Part shown: in pieces, positions 6,200-11,171 of the stretch
How positions within the stretch are numbered: the stretch's first letter is position 1
Layout: every line of letters begins with the position of its first letter
Assembly: GCA_016302225.1 (NCBI GenBank)
Contig: JAEDOB010000048.1
Coordinates: 1-11,171 of the forward strand
Direction: 5' to 3'
Origin: Oscillospiraceae bacterium
Lineage (GTDB): Bacteria > Bacillota > Clostridia > Oscillospirales > Ruminococcaceae
DNA length: 11,171 nt
Notes under the pieces: generated by a model
The model's database searches: none
What the model saw: the letters and a program-made list of their open reading frames with translations, nothing else
Told to the model about the DNA's origin: nothing
Program-made: the position numbers and the translations under genes

Positions 6200-6625
6200 T
6201 TACGGTTTCGGGGCGATCTCCGAATACTCCTTTGAACAGCTGCTGCATGCCCAATAGCCCTCTGCGGCAAGCTCCGACACCGTTTTATCGGCGATAACAA
6301 GCAGATTTTCCTCGGAGATGCTTTTTGCTCTCGAACATTCGGCGTCGGCGTGGAAGCACTTACTGTTTTTGTTTATTACGGCGGATATTATCTCGTCGGG
6401 GGCTGCGGAATGCTCCGTTTCCGACACCTTTTCGGAATTTTCCAAAGCCGATGTTACGGAGGACGGCATTTCAATGACCTCAAAAAGCGTTTCCGAAGCG
6501 GGATAAACGGCAGCTTCAACAGCCGAACGTTCGTCATATCTGTCCTGATAAACGGTTATGGCAGTCACCGCCGCAACGCTGCAAATTCCCGTCAATACGG
6601 GAGCGAGAACCTTCTTGTCGATAAT
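6200..6625 (-). CDS. Small anchored protein with a C-terminal Cys/His putative metal-binding cluster
   Basis: Not a family I can name with certainty. The gene encodes 141 residues if it starts at ATT 6625, or 131 if it starts at TTG 6595. With the longer start, the N-terminus is two lysines followed by a hydrophobic helix (about 6-26), a membrane anchor or uncleaved signal. A Ser/Glu-rich, low-complexity linker (about 30-80) follows. The C-terminal part has the pattern C90-x-H92-x4-C97 ... GYWACSSC (C127, C130), resembling the small zinc-binding-like module with GYxPCxxC found at the ends of some extracellular nucleases and ComEC-type proteins. The AGGAG (6636-6632 region) lies 5 nt before ATT and far from TTG, and I find no in-frame ATG, GTG or other TTG between the hairpin repeat and TTG 6595. 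Confidence 0.6.
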   Translation of the reverse strand: MIDKKVLAPVLTGICSVAAVTAITVYQDRYDERSAVEAAVYPASETLFEVIEMPSSVTSALENSEKVSETEHSAAPDEIISAVINKNSKCFHADAECSRAKSISEENLLVIADKTVSELAAEGYWACSSCSKEYSEIAPKP

Positions 6626-6637
6626 ATCATCTCCTGT

Positions 6638-6748
6638 GGAAATACCGAATAATTTGTTATTTTGATTTGTTAAGTTTTTTAGTGATGTATTTAGGTGTGT
6701 CTTTCCCCGCCTGCGGCGGGGAAAGACACATTGATCAGCAGTTCCTTA
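6638..6748 (-). repeat. 3'-end hairpin repeat, copy B with its AT-rich tail (terminator-like)
   Basis: Reading leftward from the ispF stop codon: TAAGGAACTGCTGAT, then a perfect 15-bp stem (arms 6716-6730 and 6696-6710, loop of 5 nt), then TAAATAC, then an AT-rich stretch ending GGTATTTCC (6646-6638) just before the next gene's ribosome binding site. Motif order and the TAA position match copy A (2141-2231). A C-G pair here corresponds to T-A in copy A, a compensatory change supporting selection on the fold. It probably ends or stabilises the pheA-ispD-ispF transcript, although no strong T-run follows the stem. Confidence 0.7.
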
Positions 6749-7228
6749 GTCGGATACCATAATGCAGACCGCATGAACGGCAATTCCACTGCCGTCACCC
6801 GTGAAGCCCAGACCTTCCTCGGTAGTCGCCTTGACGCTGACAGAGCCTATCTCCGCAGAAAAAATCTCGGCTATATTTTTCCGCATATCCTCGATATAGG
6901 GCGCAAGCTTCGGCTTCTGACAGAGAATGGTGCAGTCGGCGTTTCCAAGCTTATAGCCCGCATTTTCAGCCATATCTGCGACTGCTTTGAGAAGCTTTCG
7001 GCTGTCGGCATTTTTGTATGCGGGGTCGCTGTCGGGGAAATGCTTTCCGATGTCGCCCATAGCCAGCGCACCGAGAACGGCGTCTGCAAGGGCGTGAAGG
7101 AGAACGTCTGCGTCGGAATGCCCCAGAAGTCCCAGCTCATAGGGAATATGAACGCCGCCGAGTATCAGTTTCCTTTCGGGAACAAGTCTGTGAACGTCAT
7201 AGCCGTGTCCGATACGAATATTGCTCAT
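6746..7228 (-). CDS. ispF: 2-C-methyl-D-erythritol 2,4-cyclodiphosphate synthase
   Basis: The fifth enzyme of the MEP isoprenoid pathway; it converts CDP-methylerythritol 2-phosphate to the cyclodiphosphate with release of CMP. The 160-residue length is normal. The zinc ligands are visible as D11 and H13 (GHGYDVHR) and H45 (LLHALADA), and the hallmark GHSDADV (36-42) and TTEEGLGFTG (about 135-144) are present. The start ATG overlaps the ispD stop codon (ATGA), so the two are translationally coupled. The stop codon is the first base of repeat copy B. Confidence 0.97.
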   Translation of the reverse strand: MSNIRIGHGYDVHRLVPERKLILGGVHIPYELGLLGHSDADVLLHALADAVLGALAMGDIGKHFPDSDPAYKNADSRKLLKAVADMAENAGYKLGNADCTILCQKPKLAPYIEDMRKNIAEIFSAEIGSVSVKATTEEGLGFTGDGSGIAVHAVCIMVSD

Positions 7229-7914
7229 ATTTTACCGTCCTTTGCCGAGAGAATTGCTTCTGCGATCGCCAGGTCTTCGGGGGTGGTTATTTTGATATTC
7301 CCGTAATCCGAGCGGGTGAGATTTACCTTAACGCCTACCGCTTCAACAAGCTGGCAGTCGTCGGTGAAATCAAGACCGTGTTCGTTGGCAAAATTTACGC
7401 CTGCGTAATACTCTTTTTTGCGGAATATCTGCGGTGTCTGGATAATGAAAAGGCGTGAACGGTCGGGGGTGTCGGTTATCATATCTCCGCTTACCGTTTT
7501 CAGCGTGTCCTTTACGGGAACGCCGGGGACGGACGCACCGAAAATAGAAGCGTCCTTAATGCACCGTGAAATTACCTTTGGGTCGGCAAGGGGACGTGCT
7601 CCGTCGTGAACGGCAATAAGCTTTGTTTCCTTAGATATGTGTTTCAGCGCATTTATAACCGACTGCTGACGTGTATCTCCGCCCTCGGCACAGCAGACAA
7701 ACTTTGTTATGCCGTACTTCTCGGCATATCCCGAAAAGATCTGAAAATCCTCTTTGCGGGCGGAAACGATTATTTCAGTGACCTCGTCACAGCTTTGGAG
7801 CAGCTGCATAGACCTTGCCAGCACGGGAATACCGCCCAGCAAAGCCGTCTGCTTGTTGATACCGTTCATTCTGGAGGCAGAGCCTGCCGCCGCAATTATG
7901 GCAGAAACCGTCAT
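7225..7914 (-). CDS. ispD: 2-C-methyl-D-erythritol 4-phosphate cytidylyltransferase
   Basis: The third enzyme of the MEP pathway; it transfers CMP from CTP to methylerythritol 4-phosphate. The 229 residues are typical. Visible motifs: the CTP-binding loop AAAGSASRM (8-16) with R15, K21, VHDGARP (102-108), VKDT (134-137), TPQ (160-162), FTDD (183-186) and KITTPEDL (208-215). The ATG directly abuts the stop of pheA (TAA then ATG), and its AAGGAG ribosome binding site lies inside the last codons of pheA. Expression therefore appears tied to translation of the aromatic gene. Its own stop overlaps the start of ispF. Confidence 0.97.
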   Translation of the reverse strand: MTVSAIIAAAGSASRMNGINKQTALLGGIPVLARSMQLLQSCDEVTEIIVSARKEDFQIFSGYAEKYGITKFVCCAEGGDTRQQSVINALKHISKETKLIAVHDGARPLADPKVISRCIKDASIFGASVPGVPVKDTLKTVSGDMITDTPDRSRLFIIQTPQIFRKKEYYAGVNFANEHGLDFTDDCQLVEAVGVKVNLTRSDYGNIKITTPEDLAIAEAILSAKDGKI

Positions 7915-9030
7915 TTACATTATCTCCTTGAAATTTCCCATATATTTGAAGAAGGAAAGCTCCCTTTGAAGCTCTCTGATAAGTGAAGCCGTCTTGACAT
8001 CGCTGCAATTTCCGCCGAAATCCAGATAGAAAACCACTTCAAAATCCTTTCCCGCAATGGGCTTGCTTTCAATTCTCCGAAGGTTAAGTCCGTTGACGTA
8101 AAATCTCGAAAGCAGACGATAAAGCGAACCCTTGACATGGGGAATGCTGAGGGAAACGGAAATAGTGTCCGCATCGTCGGAAACCATATATTTCTTGGAA
8201 ATGCAGATAAATCTTGTGGAATTTCTTCCCGCATTGGCAATGTCCGATTTGATGATTTTCAGACCGTTCAGCTTGGCGCAGTCCTCGGAGCAGATGCAGG
8301 CGAGCTTTTCGGGACTGTTCTTCACAAGCTCCGCAGAAAGTGCGGTATTTGCGTATTCGTGCGTGGTCAGACCGCTTTCACGGAGAAATTCCGAGCACTG
8401 GTGAAGTGCCTGTTCGTGGGAATAGACTGCGGTTATCTCCGAAAAATCGGTGTCCTGCTTGGCGGCAAGGCAGTGGGATATGCTTACCCGTATCATTGAG
8501 GTTATGTAAAAATCGAATTTACCCATTAAATCGTAGGTTTCGTCGACCGTGCCTGCGGTGGAATTCTGTATGGGAAGTATGCCAAAGTCCGTTTCGCCGT
8601 TTTCGACAGCCCTGCACACATCGGAAAACTCACGGTAAAATTTTATCTCTTGATTCGGGAACAGCTTTCTGCATGCCTTTTCGGAATATGAGCCCACAGT
8701 CCCGGGAACGGCGATAAGCTTTGCATTTTCGGGGATAAACTTCTCGGGTACGGGAAATTCGGCGGTTTTGGCAAGCTCTATCTGCTGTAAGCTTTTGCTG
8801 ATGTCCATAATGTTTGCAAACAGCACCTCGGAGCCATCCTTGATGTTATCGGGGGACATTTCCCTGATACGCTCAATGACCTGCGCTTCACGTCCGCCTT
8901 GCATAACGGGGAGAGAGTGCTCTTTTTTGTAGTCGGCTACCTGTCTGCATACGTCCATTCTTTTGAGAAACAGTTTTAGTATGTCCTCGTCAATGCTGTC
9001 GATTTCGTTTCTGAGGTCGGTCAAATCCAT
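7915..9030 (-). CDS. pheA: Bifunctional chorismate mutase / prephenate dehydratase (P-protein)
   Basis: A 371-residue fusion that converts chorismate to prephenate and then phenylpyruvate in phenylalanine synthesis. An AroQ-type chorismate mutase lies at about 1-85 (LRNEIDSIDEDILKLFLKR; K36 and E53 in the expected helices). The prephenate dehydratase spans about 104-280 with IQNSTAG (154-160) and the catalytic TRF motif at 272-274. The ACT domain at about 288-365 binds phenylalanine for feedback inhibition; its ESRP motif reads ESKP (321-324) and the GALV-type loop reads KGSLY. ATG 9030 is chosen because the promoter at 9075-9103 would start transcription at or after the upstream ATG at 9069, and because MDLTDLRNEID aligns with the usual mutase N-terminus. 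First gene of the pheA-ispD-ispF operon. Confidence 0.95.
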   Translation of the reverse strand: MDLTDLRNEIDSIDEDILKLFLKRMDVCRQVADYKKEHSLPVMQGGREAQVIERIREMSPDNIKDGSEVLFANIMDISKSLQQIELAKTAEFPVPEKFIPENAKLIAVPGTVGSYSEKACRKLFPNQEIKFYREFSDVCRAVENGETDFGILPIQNSTAGTVDETYDLMGKFDFYITSMIRVSISHCLAAKQDTDFSEITAVYSHEQALHQCSEFLRESGLTTHEYANTALSAELVKNSPEKLACICSEDCAKLNGLKIIKSDIANAGRNSTRFICISKKYMVSDDADTISVSLSIPHVKGSLYRLLSRFYVNGLNLRRIESKPIAGKDFEVVFYLDFGGNCSDVKTASLIRELQRELSFFKYMGNFKEIM

Positions 9031-9074
9031 AATTTTCAAGCCTTTCATCATTTTTGCAAAATATTTCATAGTAT

Positions 9075-9103
9075 ATTATAACTGATTTCGGCGTGAATTA
9101 CAA
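9075..9103 (-). promoter_or_regulatory. Sigma-A type promoter of the pheA-ispD-ispF operon
   Basis: On the minus strand, TTGTAA (9103-9098) and perfect TATAAT (9080-9075) are separated by 17 nt. The predicted transcript start near 9068 rules out the upstream ATG at 9069 and supports the ATG at 9030 as the pheA start. Confidence 0.82.
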
Positions 9104-9111
9104 GAACTTTT

Positions 9112-9123
9112 GAGAAATTTCTC
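9112..9123. promoter_or_regulatory. Perfect 12-bp palindrome between divergent promoters (candidate operator)
   Basis: GAGAAATTTCTC is a perfect dyad placed 9 bp upstream of the pheA -35 box and 18 bp upstream of the ruvC -35 box. A regulator bound here could affect both. No regulator can be named, and AT-rich palindromes of this size can occur by chance. Confidence 0.35.
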
Positions 9124-9141
9124 TAAGTTTAAATAAAATTC

Positions 9142-9170
9142 TTGCTTAATTTATCGTTTTGTGGTATAAT
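9142..9170 (+). promoter_or_regulatory. Sigma-A type promoter of the ruvC operon
   Basis: TTGCTT (9142-9147) and perfect TATAAT (9165-9170) are separated by 17 nt. I see no SOS (LexA) box of the Gram-positive CGAACRNRYGTTYC type overlapping it, so damage control by LexA is not apparent at this promoter. Confidence 0.8.
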
Positions 9171-9210
9171 AAACTTCTAAGAGCTTTTTTGAATATGACA
9201 AGGGAACGGA

Positions 9211-9711
9211 GTGAAATATTTGAGAATTCTGGGAATTGACCCGGGCTATGCAATTGTGGGCTTTGGGGTGCTGGATTACGACGGATATAAGTTTCGTCCC
9301 GCAGCGTTCGGAGCCATAACAACCGAAGCGGGAGTTAAGTTTGAGCTCCGTCTGAATGACATTTACACCGATATGTGCGAAATTCTCGATAAATACAAGC
9401 CCGAGTGCATGGCAATAGAAAAGCTGTTTTTCAATACCAATCAGAAAACGGGCATTGATGTTGCCCAGGCAAGGGGTGTTACAGTCCTTGCGGCGGCACA
9501 GAGGGGCATTCCCGTTTATGAGTACACGCCCTTGCAGGTGAAGCAGTCGGTCGTAGGCTATGGACGTGCGGAAAAGCCTCAGGTCATGGAAATGACAAGG
9601 CAGATACTTGGTCTTGCTTCCGTACCGAAGCCCGATGATACCGCAGATGCTCTGGCGATCGCTATATGTCACGGACATTCATCGGCAAGCGTAAAATATA
9701 ACATCAAATAA
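9211..9711 (+). CDS. ruvC: Crossover junction endodeoxyribonuclease RuvC
   Basis: The Holliday junction resolvase, which cuts four-way DNA junctions as a dimer during recombinational repair. The 166 residues are normal. The acidic catalytic residues are visible as D10 (GIDPG), E70 (AIEKLFF), D143 and D146 (PDDTADALAIA). The conserved FNTN (74-77) and the glycine-rich VVGYGRAEK (114-122) are present. Two starts are possible: GTG 9211 (AGGGA 5 nt upstream) or TTG 9220, which would have GGAGTGA at good spacing and give the typical MRILGIDPG N-terminus. The choice changes only three residues. First gene of the ruvC-orf-ruvA cluster. Confidence 0.96.
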   Translation: MKYLRILGIDPGYAIVGFGVLDYDGYKFRPAAFGAITTEAGVKFELRLNDIYTDMCEILDKYKPECMAIEKLFFNTNQKTGIDVAQARGVTVLAAAQRGIPVYEYTPLQVKQSVVGYGRAEKPQVMEMTRQILGLASVPKPDDTADALAIAICHGHSSASVKYNIK

Positions 9712-9723
9712 GGACGTGTGAGT

Positions 9724-10329
9724 ATGAACGAGCGTATTTCAAAGATCCGAAAGATCGCAACGATTATTTTTATTGGCATAACTGTATTGGGTTGGGCAGG
9801 CACTTATGTTTTAGCTTTCATTTGCGGTCCGATAATTACGTCGGAACAGTACGGCGAAATTATGAATACATTTGCATTAGTATATTGTCCTATGGCATTT
9901 CTTTATCTGCTCCTGATGCTGTTTGGCAAATTATTTTCGGCGTTGTATCAGGCTTTTGGAGATAGACTTATGCTTTGGGGTAAAAAGAGTGCCACAGCAT
10001 TTTTGGTATCTGCCGAAAAAGCGGATAACGGTGCGACGATCATCACGGCAGAGTTTACTGATAATAAAGATGGTTCACGGAGAACGGCAGAGATCAGAAC
10101 ATTTGATATGTTTGTTATATCCGAATTTACATCAAACGGCAGCTGTTACATTACATATAAGATCGATGATTTTGGTAATGTCACATCTGTAACTGCGCAC
10201 AGAGGAAGAGAAACAGGGTTTCCGTTTGTCGGAGTTGCATTTGCGATCTTGTTTATTATAGCTATTATATTTTGTATTTGGCTATTTAGTATATTTTATA
10301 TTCAAGTATTAGTGGAGTGGTTGAAATGA
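9724..10329 (+). CDS. Unrecognised three-helix membrane protein between ruvC and ruvA
   Basis: I do not recognise this 201-residue protein. It has hydrophobic segments at about 11-34, 49-74 and 168-195, with a soluble middle (about 85-165) that looks beta-rich: alternating hydrophobic residues in ATIITAEFTDN, AEIRTFDMFVISEF and CYITYKIDDF. It resembles small membrane proteins that expose a folded domain, but no catalytic motif is seen. ATG 9724 is chosen (AAGGA 9 nt upstream) over GTG 9718 (3 nt). Codon use is more A/T-rich than in ruvC or ruvA (for example TTA, ATA and GTA codons are frequent), suggesting later acquisition. Its stop overlaps the ruvA start (ATGA), so ruvA translation is probably coupled to it. 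Confidence 0.8.
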   Translation: MNERISKIRKIATIIFIGITVLGWAGTYVLAFICGPIITSEQYGEIMNTFALVYCPMAFLYLLLMLFGKLFSALYQAFGDRLMLWGKKSATAFLVSAEKADNGATIITAEFTDNKDGSRRTAEIRTFDMFVISEFTSNGSCYITYKIDDFGNVTSVTAHRGRETGFPFVGVAFAILFIIAIIFCIWLFSIFYIQVLVEWLK

Positions 10330-10934
10330 TATACAGTGTAAAGGGCGAGGTAGTTCATACCGAACCAAATCTTGCAGTAATTGAATGCGGCGGTGTGGGT
10401 TACGCCTGCCGAACAACATTTACAACATTGTCAAAGCTGAAGGGCATAGGTTCTCAGGCAAAGCTTTATACATATCTGAATGTTACTCAGGACGGCATTG
10501 ACCTGTTCGGATTTTACGAGCAGCAGGAGCTTAGGTGCTTTCAGATGCTTCTGTCCGTGTCGGGCGTGGGACCGAAGGCGGCACTGTCCATTTTATCGGA
10601 CATATCTCCCGAAAAATTTGCTTTGACGGTTGCAACGGGAGATTACAAGACCATTACCAAATCAAAGGGCATCGGCACAAAAACCGCTCAGAGGATAGTT
10701 CTGGAGCTGAAAGACAAGATCGCAAAGGAACAGCTTTCAACGCCCTCCTCGGTGGATTTTTCAGCAGTTACGGAAGCGGTTGCAAACACCAACACGGGAG
10801 AAGCCATTGCCGCTCTTGTTGTTCTCGGATATACTCAGGCGGAGGCTGCAACGGTGGTTTCCGGGTTGGACGCTTCTCTGTCCACCGAGGAGCTTATCAA
10901 GCAGTCGCTGAAAAAAATCGGAATGAGGCTTTGA
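10326..10934 (+). CDS. ruvA: Holliday junction branch migration protein RuvA
   Basis: The DNA-binding subunit of the RuvAB branch-migration motor; it forms tetramers on Holliday junctions. It has 202 residues in the usual three domains: an OB-fold (about 1-62, IECGGVGYAC), paired helix-hairpin-helix motifs (SVSGVGPKAAL and SKGIGTKTAQRIVLELKDK, about 70-130), a flexible linker, and the RuvB-binding C-terminal three-helix domain (about 155-202, EAIAALVVLGY). ATG 10326 is chosen because MIYSVKGEV matches the family N-terminus and GGAG lies 8 nt upstream; a GTG three codons earlier is less likely. It overlaps the preceding membrane gene by four bases. The usual next gene, ruvB, is not found immediately downstream. 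Confidence 0.96.
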   Translation: MIYSVKGEVVHTEPNLAVIECGGVGYACRTTFTTLSKLKGIGSQAKLYTYLNVTQDGIDLFGFYEQQELRCFQMLLSVSGVGPKAALSILSDISPEKFALTVATGDYKTITKSKGIGTKTAQRIVLELKDKIAKEQLSTPSSVDFSAVTEAVANTNTGEAIAALVVLGYTQAEAATVVSGLDASLSTEELIKQSLKKIGMRL

Positions 10935-10947
10935 GAGGGGGAGCGTT

Positions 10948-11171
10948 ATGCTGGTCTATCCTAATTACGATAAATGTTTGCTTAACGTCATTTCCTCCAT
11001 AAGACGGTATTACGCCACACCCATCGAATACAAAACGCTGCCTGTTCTCGACAAGGAGCTTGACAGGGGCTACAAAAACATTGTCCTTATTGTAATGGAC
11101 GGTATGGGAGCTTCTGTTATCGAAAAAAATCTCGGCAGAGGGGATTTTCTGCGGAAGAATATTTCCCAGAA
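10948..11171 (+). CDS. Alkaline-phosphatase-superfamily phosphodiesterase/pyrophosphatase-like protein (5' part)
   Basis: The first 74 codons of a gene cut by the window end. After a leader of about 42 residues, the hydrophobic strand NIVLIVMDGMGASVIEKNL carries the first metal-binding Asp (VMDGMG) of the alkaline-phosphatase superfamily; this arrangement is typical of type I phosphodiesterase/nucleotide pyrophosphatases and related metalloenzymes. The catalytic nucleophile region lies just beyond the window. ATG 10948 is preceded by a GGGGGAG ribosome binding site and lies 13 nt after the ruvA stop, so it is probably co-transcribed with ruvA. Subfamily and substrate cannot be stated. Confidence 0.75.
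   Translation, partial: MLVYPNYDKCLLNVISSIRRYYATPIEYKTLPVLDKELDRGYKNIVLIVMDGMGASVIEKNLGRGDFLRKNISQ

Noticed and set aside
6185..6210. CGAAAC...GTTTCG inverted repeat across the end of the Cys/His protein gene
   Set aside because: Only 6 bp with a 14-nt loop and no T-run. It is no stronger than expected by chance.
9031..9069. In-frame extension of pheA to the upstream ATG at 9069
   Set aside because: The pheA promoter predicts a transcript start near 9068, so this ATG would not be in the mRNA.
9151..9678. A long open frame on the minus strand opposite ruvC (about 175 codons)
   Set aside because: It lies antisense to a well-supported ruvC, has no clear ribosome binding site, and its peptide has no recognisable domain. 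It is a by-product of ruvC codon use.
1..11171. Search for tRNA, rRNA, CRISPR array, transposase, phage integrase or toxin-antitoxin pair
   Set aside because: No cloverleaf, regular repeat-spacer array or matching coding motif was seen. The only mobile-element signal is the non-coding palindrome at 6019-6122.

Overview
The window looks like a chromosomal segment from a low-to-moderate GC member of the Clostridia, probably a Ruminococcus-like gut anaerobe. I infer this from the gene content (a LytTR/DUF3021 pair beside a drug-type ABC exporter, a YuxH-type EAL-HDOD protein, a clostridial chorismate mutase-prephenate dehydratase fusion, MEP-pathway isoprenoid genes), the strong AGGAG-type ribosome binding sites and the consensus sigma-A promoters. 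No rRNA, tRNA, CRISPR array, transposase or phage gene was seen.

Left part (1-3180). A minus-strand gene with a signal-peptide-like start runs off the left edge. Its promoter is divergent from the promoter of a plus-strand cluster: ABC ATPase, ABC-2 permease, then a hairpin, then a LytTR-domain regulator whose stop overlaps the start of a four-helix DUF3021 membrane protein. A 13-base direct repeat with a 21-bp period sits just upstream of the ABC promoter and has the geometry of a LytTR operator. The cluster therefore looks like a self-regulated exporter module. A bidirectional terminator closes it.

Middle part (3202-9030), all on the minus strand. Reading in the direction of transcription: pheA-ispD-ispF form a tightly packed operon (aromatic amino acid branch plus MEP isoprenoid synthesis). 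A small anchored protein with a Cys/His cluster follows, possibly starting at a non-canonical ATT codon. Next comes a ~98-bp MITE-like palindrome, then a NYN-domain RNase-like protein with a C-terminal OST-HTH-like region, translationally coupled to a HAD phosphatase. Last is an EAL-HDOD signalling protein with a degenerate EAL domain and its own extended -10 promoter.

Right part (9140-11171), plus strand. ruvC has a near-consensus promoter divergent from pheA. It is followed by an unrecognised three-helix membrane protein, then ruvA in a 4-bp overlap, then the 5' end of an alkaline-phosphatase-superfamily gene. ruvB does not directly follow ruvA.

The least-explained structures are (i) a ~60-nt element found twice, each time beginning exactly at a stop codon (after the ABC permease and after ispF) and folding into a near-identical GC-rich hairpin; (ii) the TA-flanked palindrome upstream of the NYN gene, whose end helps to form that gene's -10 box; and (iii) the membrane ORF lodged between ruvC and ruvA.
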